Origin: Siphonodentalium dalli
Lineage: Eukaryota > Mollusca > Scaphopoda > Gadilida > Siphonodentaliidae
Assembly: GCA_032622095.1 (NCBI GenBank)
Contig: CP136065.1
Span: forward strand, 25,183,141 to 25,247,140
Reading direction: 5' to 3'
DNA length: 64,000 nucleotides
Below, in pieces: positions 23,428 to 36,364 of the stretch (position 1 is its first letter; each line of letters opens with the position of its first letter). The position numbers and the translations under genes are program-made. The notes beneath the pieces are model-generated. The model worked only from the letters and a program-made list of their open reading frames with translations, did not search any database and was not told the origin of the DNA.

Positions 23428-24178
23428 TAGCAGGTGACCCGACTTCGTCCGGGCTTTGACCTTGAATTGACCATTTTGAAGTTCAAGGTTAGGTGAGAGT
23501 CACTATTTGACCCGTCCAAAACACTCCCCGGACAAAGTACCCCAAGGTATCAAATTTTCGGGGAAATCCGTCGGTTTTACCCGATTTGACCTTGAATTGA
23601 CCATTTTGAAGGTCAACGTAAGGTCGGGGTAACGATTTGACCTGTCCAAAACACTCCCCGGACAAAATAACCTGTAGGTATCAAATTTCGTCGAAATCCG
23701 TCCAGCAGTTTTCCCGGCCATAGCTAACAGACAAACAAACAGACAGAAGTCCCAAAATATATATTAGATCATTTGTGGGTACCAGTTTCAAGGTGAAGGT
23801 CACCTCGGGTGGAAAAACTGACCCAATGAAAATCTCCCCCATTCCTAGGAACCCCTAAGTACGAACAGACATAAGAATCACACAACACGCTCATGTCTGG
23901 ACACAGACACAACACGCTCATGTCTGGACAGACATGCTCTTTATCAACGACACTGTGGATATGAACGCTCTTTAACTATCACTCGATTAACCCATGCATT
24001 TCCATTGCGGTGGTGGGGGAATGGAGAAGGAGTGGTCTGATGTTCTCAGAAGCGGTGCGATGACACTTCATCTGGTATTTTACCCTTAGATAGGAAGTTT
24101 GGGCTCAATCCGTCTGGCAGTTTTCCCGGCCATAGCTAACACACAGACAAACAGAAGTCCCAAAATATATATTAGATG
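23428..24178 (+). mobile_element. RTE-like non-LTR retrotransposon tail, decayed
   Basis: Begins ACTAGCAGGTGACCCGACTT and contains repeated GACCTTGAATTGACCATTTT blocks. Twice it ends in GTTTTCCCGGCCATAGCTAA followed by CAAACAGA...CCAAAATATATATTAGAT (about 23708-23768 and 24117-24178). This signature is common at the 3' ends of RTE-type LINEs in invertebrates. A 24-bp direct repeat with ACACGCTCATGTCTGGACA lies at about 23886-23930. No reverse transcriptase frame remains. Confidence 0.55.
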
Positions 24179-25148
24179 GAGTAGCGATAATCCTTTAAAA
24201 TGCTTTTGGGAGTGTTTCCCTCAGCTGCATGAGGATAAAAGTAGTGCTTCTGATGGTATTTATTTATTTACATCCAATACAGAAGAATATGCATATTCAA
24301 GTGTATTATGCTTATGGCCACACATGTTATAGAGCCTATAATGCATGGTATGTACATCGTTTCAAAATATATACATGTTTTTACAATTGAGGAAAAGAAA
24401 ATAGAGACACAGTTTATTTGAACCCTGATGATCTTTTGATTATAGAACCTGCTTTCTGAACTTAAATGACTCCTTCCTTAAGCTGTCATTTGTAGAAAAA
24501 AAAACTTGTTCCTTTCCCTTGTGCCTAGCTCAATTTATTTTCTGGTGTCAGATGTACCATACAAGCTTTCTGATCTCAGTTAATAGGTAGCACGTACTTA
24601 ATAAACTGCATAGTCTCAAAGCGTCTATAACCGCCCATGCAGTTAGTACCTCTGTAGTTACTTAGTACATTTGCCGCAATGACAAGAACAGTCTGGAAGA
24701 ACCCGACAGATAACAGCTGATTTACGCAAACTGCATATTTGTCAAAAATCGCAACATCATCGTGTACACGTCAACAAACATTCCTCTCCTCCATGTCATG
24801 CTTATTCAAGTTTTATCTTTTTTCCTATGATCTGAGATCTTCTTCAGATCATCCGCAAATGATGACTGTAATAATAGGAATGTCTGAAAAGACAATCAGC
24901 AAAATGTTTGTTGCACCAGACAATTGCACCAAGCATCCTCAACTACATCCTCTGTCTGCATCAATGTGGTGATATGCTTTTAATTTGTCAGCATGTATCT
25001 TTAGGAGACGTAACTGCCCCAAGCGGGTGGTTCAATAAACCTTTGTCTCTGAATCAGGCATAGCAGACAGTAAGTTGGATATGGCCTAGTTTTGTGATGA
25101 CATTGAACGCGAATTGTGAAGGTGCTCTCCTACATTCTTAATCGCTAG
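24179..25148. other. MRTF intron sequence, no feature
   Basis: Single-copy sequence. The open frame at 24739-24972 has no recognised domain. Confidence 0.5.
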
Positions 25149-25994
25149 CAGGGTTGGGGTAATCGTAATCAGTAATTGTAATCAAAGTAATCGATTACAC
25201 AATTTGGAGTAATCACCTGTAATCAGTAATCATGACAATTTTGTATTACAAGTAATCGTAATTGATTACTTTCATATGTACCTGTAATCAGTATTACAGT
25301 TTGATTACTTTTTGATTACTTTTACTAAATATTCATATGGATGGATATTGGATACTCATCAGAGAAGGATCCAGGGATGTTTTGATACCTGTTACAGGTT
25401 TGGGCTCCCAAACTCTGGAGACCCAAATTCCATGTGGATAGTATTTATTCAAGTTGGATTTTCCATATTTTCAAGGAATTTTTCTATAATTCAACAACAT
25501 GTACTAGTAATGCAAATCATCAACCTGCAGGTGTTATAGTCTATTATATAGAGCCTTTATTTGAACAATCAAGTGTCCAGTACTGAATATTTTAACATCC
25601 AAATTTATATGGGGACATACTCAAATACAGAACAGGTGTCCCCAAAAAATCTCTGGATCCTTCCCTGATACTCATAGCATCATACTCGAGTACTGTGGAG
25701 TGTGCATAGATACAAACAACATATCAGAAAGTTAGCAGAATTTTTTCATGTGTTATGTTAGTGGTAAACTGTGTACATTCTGGCAGTGGACACAGATAAC
25801 AACACACAATTGTCAAATTGTTGAATGCAGAATGAATGGCAATAAACTTGTGATACAACACATCCTTTTGAATGATAGTGAAATGTTCTAATATGAATAA
25901 ATAGGCCAATAAGTAATCAGTAATCGTAATCATGTAAATCAAAAGTAATTGTAATCATAATCGATTACATTGGCATGCAAACGCCCCAACTCTG
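25149..25994. mobile_element. hAT-like element rich in TAATC, interrupted
   Basis: Ends are CAGGGTTGGGG and CCCCAACTCTG, an inverted repeat. The subterminal parts are packed with TAATC and GATTAC words. Flanking octamers ATCGCTAG and ATCCATAT match at 5 of 8 positions, consistent with an old 8-bp duplication. Its interior is interrupted by a second hAT-like element at 25360-25667. No transposase. Confidence 0.7.
25360..25667. mobile_element. hAT-like MITE nested in 25149-25994, perfect 8-bp target duplication
   Basis: Terminal inverted repeats CAGAGAAGGATCCAGGG and CTGGATCCTTCCCTG. Identical octamers ATACTCAT lie at 25352-25359 and 25668-25675. CA...TG ends with an 8-bp duplication are the hallmark of the hAT superfamily. 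308 bp, non-coding. Confidence 0.88.
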
Positions 25995-26862
25995 ATCCAT
26001 ATAGAGCTACATTTTTTTCAGAACATTCCATTGAGATTTCAAATATTATTATCCAATTCCGAGGTAGCAAAAACATATAGAATTTGGTCCATCACAATTT
26101 TTGACGACATCTTAGCCACGGTTTATTGGTTCTGTTTTATTTCTTATTCAAAATATGTCGATAAATGCTATAAGGAATGTGCATCACGCGTAGTGATGCA
26201 AACATTTACATCATGAAGTCAGTCTGTTTCTGAGCCACCTGTCACTTGATACAACGACTCATTTGTTTCCTAGTTCATATAACACTAGCATTTGATTGAA
26301 ATGCAGGCAGTTTTCCTCATCTAATTGAAATTATGACAACTTCCGATTTTAAATGAATGTAACATAAAACTATTTTCCCAACTACGATGTAGTTCTACTC
26401 TGGGTATAAACGTTTGACACATGAAATTACGTTTGAACATTTACACTCACAGTAGAAATTTATACCCACAGTAGGAAGCTGTATACCCACAGAAGGTTGA
26501 AAAGATGAATTTTACAAAATAGTTGTTATATACACAATAGCACCAGCAATTATGGTATAAATGACGTTATCTTAACATGAAATAATTAAAAAACTTCATG
26601 CAATGCTATCTCTTTGATTTAGTCATCAAATTTATGTATTGTACCATAAACATTTCAGAGTGAAGACAGCTAGCTCTAGATGTTCTTCCCATGATCTACA
26701 TTTACAATTTTTACACGACCACCGATTATAAATTTGAATCGACACAAACGAAACAATCTCAAATTGATCGAAAAATATAAGAAACAAAACATGTATATTC
26801 AGTGATATATCGATGAATTTGTTCAGTAATCTTCCATGTATATATGTTTTGAGATGCCTCTA
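25995..26862. other. MRTF intron sequence, no feature
   Basis: Single-copy AT-rich sequence. Three short TATACCCACAG-like words lie at about 26450-26500. Confidence 0.5.
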
Positions 26863-27081
26863 TACAGTAATGCCCTAATTAATCGACTTCTTTAACCACA
26901 GCAGAATTTTGGGTAAATTTTCAGGATTTAGTCGGAAATATGGCTTGTTGCCATTCATCGGAAAGCTCTCCCCGAGAGCATTCCGATGAATGGCAACAAG
27001 CCATATTTCCGACTAAATCCTGAAAAGTTACCCATAATTCTGCTGTGGTTAAAGGAGTCGATTACTTAGGGCATTACTGTA
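26863..27081. mobile_element. Family C palindromic MITE, copy 7
   Basis: A full-length, nearly perfect palindrome from TACAGTAATGCCCTAA to TTAGGGCATTACTGTA. Confidence 0.88.
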
Positions 27082-27104
27082 TATAATTGTTTGGTTCAAA
27101 TGAG

Positions 27105-27175
27105 CCATGTCCGTTTAATTTGGCATGGTGTGGGGGGTATGCCAGCACCTGTAGTTCAACCTCTTGATAAAATAA
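27105..27175 (+). repeat. Family E tail fragment
   Basis: TTTGGCATGGTGTGGGGGG, GTATGCCAGCACC and CCTCTTG match the end of the copy at 8239-8803. Confidence 0.5.
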
Positions 27176-27956
27176 TTTTAATTTCTTCTTAACCAAAGAC
27201 TTTGTTCTTTTGTGAGGATCAGACGAGCTTTGGAGCATGCACTTGCTTTTATTAATAAACACTTCCATGTGGAATTCAAACTGTTGAGGTTACTAGAGTA
27301 AGTTTATCAATGAGTATGCTGAAGAAGAGAGAATTTATTTATATTATCTCCAGACAGCCCTGTTTGGCTTCCATTCAATTCACAAACTTTTTTACCACTC
27401 TCTTTTCATTCAAAAAGAGTGTGTGCACTTCGCTGCAAGTTTCCGGTTTTGGAATATTAGTTTGATTGGCCATGTATGTTGGCATATAAACCCACTCCCA
27501 GCTAATTGTTCATACTACATGATATGCAGGTATTTGGGTTAGCGTTATAGGTTCCGAGTATATACACACTTATATGTTTCAAATTTGGCCTATATGTGCT
27601 CTCTGTGCCGCATCATTTATTAATGACCTTCTTAACTGATTTTAGATTAAAACAAATTCCATAACCTTCATTACTTGTATGCTATCAAGTTAAAATGAAC
27701 TATATAAGGGGCTCTTTACACTTAACCCAGATAAGATCATATTTACACTCAAACATGCATTCGCGTTGTGGAATATGAATGCAGGACGTTGGTTGGTCGA
27801 AATTACGTCACATGACGTCGCGCGCTGACCCCAACTTGCATCCATTTTAGTGTAGATGCAACTTGCATCACGACACGAGAACAGCGTTGGAAATGGGCGC
27901 CTAATGTTCTTCTAATCTGCCAGTTGACTCGATGGAGGGTAGATATAAGTAATGTA
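27176..27956. other. MRTF intron sequence, no feature
   Basis: Mostly single-copy. Near 27830-27870 two short ACTTGCATC words precede the foldback that follows. Confidence 0.45.
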
Positions 27957-28091
27957 TGTTGATTTTGTTGCGCTCCATAGAGTATGGATGCAAATTGGTC
28001 TGACATTTTTATGTGTGGAACGCTTTCGTGTTCCACACAAAATGTCAGACCAACTTGCATCCATACTCTATGGAACGCAAGCAAATCAACA
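27957..28091. repeat. Foldback repeat, about 65-bp arms
   Basis: The left arm from TGTTGATTTTGTTGCGCTCC pairs with the right arm ending GGAACGCAAGCAAATCAACA. The centre is GTGTGGAAC, six bases, GTTCCACAC. The two opposite-strand open frames at 27803-28096 and 27952-28164 mirror this palindrome and are not genes. Confidence 0.85.
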
Positions 28092-28496
28092 TCCATTTCT
28101 TAAATACATGTACAATCGTTTAGGGATAACAATAGTCATCGCTGTTCACACTATACCCGGGTAACTCTCAAAACGACCCAGCATTGTAGCAATACAGATT
28201 TTATATTTGATCAGATTCGGTTTTAACAATGATAATTCATTGAAATTCACTGATATAACAATAGGTTAATCAAGTAAATGTCTACTCAAGTGGAAATTAG
28301 CATGAATGTGTCTCAATACAATTGGATTATGACAAAGGGAAATTTCTCTTCTCTTCTCACCAAATCCTGCAAAGTAAATGACAAACATGTCCAGATACAT
28401 GAATCAGGCTACAGGTTACCTTCCCTTTGCATGTATTAGAAATCCTCTCTTATTGGGATTAGCACCAGTTCTGCCATGGTTTATATTGGCATAATG

Positions 28497-28546
28497 CACC
28501 TTACTTAATAAGCTCCCAAGGGGGAAGTAGCTTATTAAGTAAGGTG
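28497..28546. repeat. Perfect 18-bp hairpin
   Basis: CACCTTACTTAATAAGCT, a 14-base loop, then the exact reverse complement. It may be a stem from a lost MITE; no terminator role is expected in an animal intron. Confidence 0.85.
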
Positions 28547-28786
28547 TTGAATAGAAGATGCTGCTTCACACCTCACTGAAAATCAACAGAATTCTGCCAC
28601 GCATCACTGATAATCAACAGCCGCTGTTCTTGAGGCCAATAAAACACATATATTATTGCATAATAAGAATTGTTTTTATTTCCGCTCTTGCTCAGTGTCA
28701 GTCATGTGGCATGCTCCAGTTATCGCGCCCTCATCATTCCTGTCTGGTTTCCTTATTAAACACACTCACTCATCATTGCTGCCAAG

Positions 28787-29147
28787 CAAGTCTGAGTTTA
28801 GTGTGCCTTTCATTTGCAAAATGAAGTCCCCCAGAGGGTGAATTTAGTGACGCTATCCCTCATAGCGGGCTAGTATCACTAAATTTACCCTCTGGTGACC
28901 TCATTCTGCATGGCCTCATCTGCTATGGGAGACATAAGACTCAGATTGATGTTCCCAAATGGTGAATATTGTGAAGTACACCCATTGGGAACATCGATTA
29001 TGCAATGTGTCATCTGCCAATTCGGGGATATAGAGAAACTAAACTAAAAAAGAAATAGAATCTATGTGAAGATGTTTAGAAATATTATAATAAAGAAACG
29101 TTCCAGAGAAGATGAGGCCTAAGCAGAATGAGGTCCCCTGTGGTTCA
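28787..29147. mobile_element. Family D foldback element, right end lost
   Basis: Starts CAAGTCTGAGTTTAGTGTG with a complete left hairpin and the family middle in reversed orientation. It breaks off inside the right hairpin after GAATGAGGTCCCC. Confidence 0.72.
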
Positions 29148-29689
29148 CTGTGGAACATCAATGCTGGACATTGATTGGTTGAAATCATGTTCATGTAATA
29201 CCAACATGGGGGGGGGGCATACATTAACTGCCTAAGTTAAATATGGACTTGATGATTAACGTCTGTTTCATGTTTCACTTGTTCTCGCCTTAATAAATGC
29301 ATTAAAAACATGTCCACACATTGGTAGGTTAGCCCTGACAAGTCAACCTGTCACTGATATTTTAATATAATATTTTGATGTGATGATGGTGGTATTTTGT
29401 AAATGTTGTGATTTTATCTGAGGCATTTTGGCTCTCTACGTCCTGATCTTTTGAAACTTTTCCAGCTTAAGCATGAGTTTGTTTACTAAGTATCACAACA
29501 TGATATCCTTATCAAAATATTCAAAGTTAACAAGAAAACACATTTCCGACAAAAAATGTCATATCTCAGTAAAAATTGGCTCGTTTAAGCCATTTTCATG
29601 CAGAGAAATAATGCTTCGGGTGTTAGTGGCATAAATAGGACTGCAACCAGAATTAATGTACCGGTACCATACATGTTTGAATGTTTGTG
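29148..29689. other. MRTF intron sequence, no feature
   Basis: Single-copy sequence. A G-run of 9-10 lies near 29209. Confidence 0.5.
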
Positions 29690-30450
29690 TTTATACGAGA
29701 CTTGGTTTATAGAGCTGTGTATAAACATTCATATAGCTCCACTATGTTTTGTTGGATATCAATGAATTTGGTTTGGAGATTCACCATCGGGACTGCTTTC
29801 AAAAGAGTGCCCAATGATGTTGTTGATTTCTAGAGTTATCCTTCTTTGTTTAACCCTTTACCCAACAGAAGGGCCCTGTGCCAATGCATTCTCTTATATA
29901 TGCGAGTCGACCATAGGTCGCCTCGCATATATAAGAGAATGCATTGGCTTAACACATTAAAAATTATAAAATTGTTAAAGAATGTAAGAAAAAATGGTAA
30001 AAAGTGTTAAAAAAAAGTTTTTTTTTAGGCCAATGCATTCTCTTATATATGCGAGGCGACCTATGGTCGACTCGCATATATAAGAGAATGCATTGGCACA
30101 GGGCATAACTGTAACCATCACAATGTGGTCAATGAGCCGGTTCCAATGATATCCATATTTGTATGGTTCTATTGAGACAGACCGAAGATATTTTAGGCTG
30201 TTGAAGCTTTATTTGGCCGGTTTGTTGGGTAAAGGGTTAACTTGAAATAATGGTCTTTTGTCCGTCCACTTGAGTATGTCAGTCATGAGTTATAGGATCT
30301 CACAGAGGTTAGCCATCAGGAATGCTTTCAAAGGAATGTTCGTTATATTTGCATTTTCCATTTTAGAGTTATTCTCCTTTGTTTGTTTTCTATTTGGGTT
30401 CGGTCCGGTCCTTTTTTCAATTTGCCATGGTTGGGGTATCCTAGCAGTGC
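29690..30450 (+). repeat. Family E dispersed repeat split by a family A MITE
   Basis: The part before 29850 (ending GAGTTATCCTTCTTTG) and the part after 30240 (GTCCGTCCACTTGAG, then GAGTTATAGGATCTC) are consecutive segments of family E. The MITE inserted between them at a TTAA. Confidence 0.6.
29850..30240. mobile_element. Family A TTAA-type MITE, copy 3
   Basis: Starts TTAACCCTTTACCCAACA, ends TTGTTGGGTAAAGGGTTAA, 391 bp. Two near-perfect hairpins are joined by an A/T-rich spacer, followed by a unique right half containing GGAGCCGG-like GAGCCGGTTCCAATG. TTAA lies at both ends within a family E repeat. Confidence 0.9.
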
Positions 30451-31729
30451 AAGCAGACAAATAATGCTTTGGGTGTTAGCAGCTTGAATACGACTGCACC
30501 TAGAATGTACGGAGTTTGTACATGTTTGTGTGAGACAGGGTTCAGGAGTTGGGATAAGCATTTCATCTGTAAGAAGAGACAACAGGTGTTGCTGAAGGTA
30601 ATTGGCGTACCTTTCCTTTACAAACAGCTGACTGAGTGATCAACAATAGGGGAGACCACACCCGTACCAGGGAGATTAGACCATGAACAGTATTACTTTT
30701 GATGGGTGCATTACAGTGCCATGCAGATTGCATAAGATAATGCTTTATTTCAACACATTTTAACATCTGGTGTCAGGTGTAAAGGAATGCATTCCATGCT
30801 CGAGTTGAAGGTTGTTGCTTGAATTCTGGGTTAACACTCACACTTTTATTAAAGAGTTCACATTTTGTTGAGTCATATCAAAGTTCCTTGCAATATTGTT
30901 GCTAAAAGCTTTTAAAACATATCTTCCAAGATTTTGCTTTGATCTTGAAATCAAAATAGGTATATATTCAACCATATGCTGAGTTTGGTTGATATATACA
31001 GTGGTTGGAAGTTAGCGTTTCAAAATTTCAAACCGTGTGTAAATTTGAATTGTCATCTCAAAGTTACATGTACTTACAATATTGTAAATTTGTTCCTTAA
31101 ATCTTTTTGACCATATTGTTCAAGATTATGTTTAGGGAATAATTTCTAAATAATCTGTTTTATAATGTACTAGTAAGTACACAGTTTAAATGCATCATGC
31201 CGAATCTCGTAAATTACTCACGATTTATGAACAGTTTGTGATTTGCCATGATGTCAATAAACTGTGTAATTATATTAAGATACCAAGATTATTAGATATA
31301 ATTATATTATCACATTAAACCCCTATTATATCATTTAAAAAGCCATCACATATTTCCTTATATCTCACTAGTGACGAATAACCGCGTGCTTCATGAGATA
31401 CTTGGCATCGCACCAACAAAATTAACACGCGGATTAATACTATTTCGAAAAGCTGCACTTGATACCAATATCAGACATTGCAAAATGATTGCTTTGTTCA
31501 TTAAAGTTAAATTATTGTCCACTTCATTGCATTAATGAAAATATGCACAAAAACAAAGAGGCAAATTGGGGTACTATATTTTTCATTGCTAACCAGAGCG
31601 CGCAGTAATGTTGTAAACAGTTGAGAAGCGTATCAGCCAATGCCGTGCATGTATGCATTTTACATGCATTTTTCAGCTTCTTTTAAAGATTTTGATTTGT
31701 TAAAAAGGCATAAAGCTCTATTTTTGTTC
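30451..31729. other. MRTF intron sequence, no feature
   Basis: Single-copy AT-rich sequence. The small open frames are without recognisable content. Confidence 0.5.
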
Positions 31730-31895
31730 ATGTGATATACAAGATCTCCAACGAGTTATGTTGGGATATAATATTTTATGAAACTCGTTTGATTCACAAC
31801 TTGTCTACGACTCGTTGTGAATCAAATTTATCAAACTTCTTTCATAAAATCTTATATCCCAACATAACTCGCTGGAGATCCTCTATATGATCAAA
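31730..31895. repeat. Foldback repeat, about 166 bp
   Basis: GTTATGTTGGGATATAA in the left arm pairs with TTATATCCCAACATAAC in the right. CAAGATCTCCAACGAG-type outer parts pair with CTCGCTGGAGATC. The centre holds GATTCACAAC and GTTGTGAATC. Confidence 0.8.
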
Positions 31896-33791
31896 TCGCC
31901 TTGATATAAGATCGAATGCTTGTGGTCATTGTACGTGTACTAGTACACAGTGTAAACTATTATGTCTCAACACCTACATATATACTGTATATATGTTATA
32001 TCTCAGTGAACGATATCAATCTGAAAATGCATTTTGAGGTGAAATATCATTAAATATCATTGGGAACTTTATCGTGACATTGCTGCGATGTCGCATGTTG
32101 CCGTGATTGCTGCGATGTCGCGTGTTGCTGTAACTAATTTCCTATATTCAATGTTCACATCAGCCCTAATGTAATTATTATAGAAACCAATGGCAAATTG
32201 GTTATTTGATAATAACCACATCCACCTCATTTTATAGTATTACTACTTCATTTCCTGTAATATTACTATGGGAAATGAACAGTCAACGTAAACATCTCCG
32301 TAATAATTATAATATTACGTCGACACGAATTCATGTAAAAACCCATTTCCAGAACAATGGGCTTCCCCCAATATCGTGACGTCATACTGATGTCACAGAC
32401 ATTCCAAATAAGGAATAATTTATGCAGTTGTATTGGAATGTTACGAGAGGCAGAGATTTACTAGTACAGAACACTGAATATCGGCATCGGTTATTTCGCC
32501 GCCGATCAGAATCATGCCATTTGTCAAAAGTGTTTTTCTTTAATAAAGCAGCTGGTCAAAATCAATACGACTATTAAAACTAACTTTAAATCAGTGCCAC
32601 ATGACCGAATTAAACGACTATTGCGTTCGCCGTATACAGATGACACCTGAGCTATTTTTACAGGACACGCGCAGCTGTTATCGGTTAACCAATCGGGGTT
32701 AGCGGTTTCTGGTACCGCTTCCAATCAAAACAAGGAATTTCCTGGTATATCCCCAAGTCTGGAAATAGCTTTCCGGCCAGTCCTGTTCGACTCAGATGAA
32801 TTTATATGATATACTGAGTCGAAATTTATGTCAACTGGGAAATGAAGTGCATGTAATTATTATCAAATACAGTTAATTTTCTATGTCTAAGAGTATAATA
32901 CAAGGTGAATATTGATCAATTGCAATAGAAAAATACCATCGTGAGAATCCGGGAATGTGGTCTTGATCCAGTTTCAGTACACTAAAAAACATTTGGCAAT
33001 ATTTATAACACAGAACAAATTGATATAAACACTTCTATCATAGACTCAAGTGAGATAATCTCATTAATAACTTGTTAATCTCATTAACCCATTTATGTCT
33101 GCTAATATAAACTCGTTATCTGACAAGGATTTGGGTCTTGACATAGCATGCTGTAAAAATTATATCAATTTAAAAACAGACATATCTGCTGATGATTTTG
33201 GATTGCCAATCATTCCAGGCACCTACTTGGAATAAGCCATGTTACCTGTTTACCACTTTGCAATTCTATTGTCTTCCAGAATGCAACGTGCCGAGTAATC
33301 TGTGCAGTAATAGGATTTCCGTAACCTGTTTTTTCCCCATCAGCGATGAAATTTATCTTGATAGGCCATGTGGCAATGTTAGCTACGAATTGATCTTGCA
33401 GCTAGTTTTGCAGAATTCTGTGTTATTCCACATTGCTGAGGTGAAAAAATCAATGTGTCTCCCTGAGAACCTTTGTCTCTTGTGTTGTTTGATGTTGTTT
33501 ATCGGTTTCACACAAAACCTGAAATCTGCTGTCAATTAGATCTAATATTGTTTTTGCACCCAGGGATTTGGGAAAAAAACTTGATGATGTCCTGATAGGT
33601 ATGATGACGCACTCCCAGCATGAAGACTTTTTTATGATATAATTGCACACTTGTTCTTGCAGACATACAAAAATTCAACCTTGACTTTTTTCTCTCTATA
33701 CAATAGCAATGCATTTATCAAAATTGTACACAACCACCATACATATGCAGCATAGTAAAGGCATGCCAGTCTCAGAAAATGCATAAAAAGT
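31896..33791. other. MRTF intron sequence, no feature
   Basis: Single-copy. A partial direct repeat with TTGCTGCGATGTCGC lies at about 32080-32125. The 115-codon open frame at 33192-33539 has no recognised domain and overlaps minus-strand frames; I treat it as chance. Confidence 0.5.
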
Positions 33792-33932
33792 TCAGTAATG
33801 CCCTAAATAATCGACTCCTCTCGGTGAGAGCTTTCCGATGAATGGCAACAAGCCATATTTCCGACTAAATCCTGAAAAGTTAACCATAATTCTGCTGTGG
33901 TTATGGAGTCGATTATTTAGGGAATTACTGTA
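33792..33932. mobile_element. Family C palindromic MITE, left arm mostly deleted
   Basis: The left terminus TTCAGTAATGCCCTAAA is followed almost at once by the centre, then a complete right arm. Confidence 0.8.
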
Positions 33933-34086
33933 TCTTCAGCTTTGAATACCATGAAAATTCTTTGTTCACACTAATATTTATATATATAAGTGTTAAATTG
34001 ACTACTTTCAAATGTTTTTGTTGTCAAATCATTATATACTGAACTTGCGATTTGTAAAGTGATGTTGGGTAATAACAGTGTCTTTT

Positions 34087-34287
34087 TAAAATGCATTCTC
34101 TTATATTTCCGAGTCGCCCATAGGGTACCTCACATATATAAGAGAATGCATTGGCCTAACAATAGTTACCTTTATCTCGTAAGCCAGTGCTTTCTCTTAT
34201 ATATGCGAGGCTCCCATATATAAGAGAATGCACTGGCACAGGATCTCTAATGCTGCACCAGTGCACCTCCCTTCTTGAAAGGGTTAA
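34087..34287. mobile_element. Family B MITE, left-truncated
   Basis: Two hairpins of the shared core and a right end CTTGAAAGGGTTAA. The left terminus is missing. Confidence 0.65.
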
Positions 34288-34502
34288 GTGACTCTCATCA
34301 TAATTTTCACGATTAAAAGACAAGAACAATAGATTTATTTGAGCAGTTGCACATATCCTAGCATCTGATATGTCCCGCTCTTTGTGGCTGGATATGAATG
34401 ATACATTAAACCTTCAATGACTGGAGCTTCCTGAAATTTTACAGGGTTCAGGCAAGGGGCTGGGCTGGAGCCCCTGCCCTGGTAGTTAATTGATTCCATT
34501 CA

Positions 34503-34744
34503 TTAACCCTTTCATGACTGGTAAGATCCTGTGCGAGTGCATTCTCTCATATATGCTAGTATCCCATAGGGAGCCTCACATATATATGAGAGTGCACTGG
34601 CTTACACGGTCAAGGTAAATATTGTTAGGCCAATGCGTTCTCTTAAATATGCGAGGCTCCCTTTGGGAGACTCGCATATATTATAGAATGCACTGACACA
34701 ATTTTTTGACAAAATTCAGAAAGCTCCAGTCATGGAAGTGTTAA
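34503..34744. mobile_element. Family B TTAA-type MITE, complete
   Basis: TTAACCCTTTCATGACTGG at the left and CCAGTCATGGAAGTGTTAA at the right, TTAA at both ends, 242 bp. A left-end fragment of the same family lies just upstream at about 34405-34440. Confidence 0.8.
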
Positions 34745-35935
34745 TAGTCCTTTCCTAATGTTGAACTCTTTTACCTTGGACATTGCAATTTACTCAATAA
34801 GTGGAAACAAAGTACATTGTATATGGCACTACCTGTGAACTCCCTCAGATATTACTTACTTTACTTAATTATCCACCAGATAACTTGCATAGGAAATCTT
34901 GGAAGATTATATAATTTCCAAAAATCCAATTATAAGGTAAACATAGAATTTGGCAGACGACAATGTCAAAAACACATGTTAAAGATAATAAACTGAGTCT
35001 CAGACAGTCTTTATCCATGGCTTGGTTTGCATGTACCTAGCTTTCCTTACTACTTATAATTAAGCACCAGGTGTTTAATCTATCATTGCCAATAATCATC
35101 CATGATATTCAGACTAATATCTTGATTCATAATCCAGTGTGTGGATTGTATTTTAACTATTTACTAATAACGTACAAGTCCAATTGAATTAAAAAGGTGG
35201 AATTGGGTCGGCAAATTATCAAGGTCTTCATTGCCTAATTAATTTTCCAAGTTATAGAGTTGAGTATCGACTTAATTACAAAATGCTTTCATGTTGGCAT
35301 CAACTCAAGGTGTTCTTCTTCAGGCAGCTGTAACTGGTGTGATGATGGGGTAGAGTGGGTCTAGGCTAATAATCAGGTGATAGATACCACAGCGTAGGTT
35401 CTAAGACAAAACCACAAATCATTATCATAGACTGTCAGGCGCTAACAAATGTTGTTTACTTACAACTTTTTTTCATGCTGGCATGTTGAGAAAAAATTTA
35501 GAAATGACGGCAATGTATGAATCTTTGCTGGTAGTCTGGACGTGCTGCCAGCAAAAAGATTCTGGCCGAAATCTCTGGTATGCTCGAAGGCCACTCGCTC
35601 ATCATGTTCTGTCAAGGCCATTCTGTAACATTTTGGCAGGCGGCCATTTCTTAGAGTACATTTCTTAGTGGCAGTCACTTAATATCTCATTCCTCATTCT
35701 ATGTGTTTCATCATATCCATGATGCCCACAACTGCCTCCACCCTTTTCCTACATCAAAGTTGTTGGGGTATGCTGATCAGTCGAACTTATTTCAGCTGAG
35801 TTTTCATGTTTGTTTTTTATCGTATCTATTACTCTGTGGCTCCGCCCCTCTCCTCATCGTGCAAACAAGTTGAGGTGCTGGTTCCGCTGTGGAAGCTTTA
35901 GTCAAACTTTATTCATTTACCACTATTGAATATAG
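34745..35935. other. MRTF intron sequence, no feature
   Basis: Single-copy sequence with no supported gene. The frames at 35460-35678 on the minus strand and 35483-35668 on the plus strand overlap and are unrecognised. Confidence 0.5.
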
Positions 35936-36110
35936 TACAGTAATACCCTAAATAATCGACTCCTTAACCACAGCAGAATTATGGGTAATATTTCAGGATT
36001 TAGTCGGAAATATGGCTTGTTGCCATTCATTGGAAAGCTCTCAATGAGAGCTTTCCGATGAATGACAAGTCAAGTCAAGAGATTTCCGATGAATGACAAG
36101 TCAAGTACAG
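35936..36110. mobile_element. Family C MITE, left arm plus broken right arm
   Basis: Complete left arm and centre (GAAAGCTCTCAATGAGAGC). The right arm stops after GATGAATGACAAGTCAAG, and that short block is duplicated. Confidence 0.75.
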
Positions 36111-36364
36111 TCTCCTTCCTCTAACGCGGCACGGAAGTTATTGGCGTATATGGTCCAGTACCAGAACCACTTCCACAAATCTCACTGTTTTTTGTTGGAT
36201 TTCTCATTAAAATTGTGCTTCAGGTTTATTTAGTACCTCGCTACAGAATTTGTCAGAAATAATTCAGAATTTTGCCAACAATGTGATGTTTATGAGGTGC
36301 AGTAGTAAACATGTGGGTTGTAAATAATCTTGTTATGATCAATGGATATTATTTATCTTTTCAG

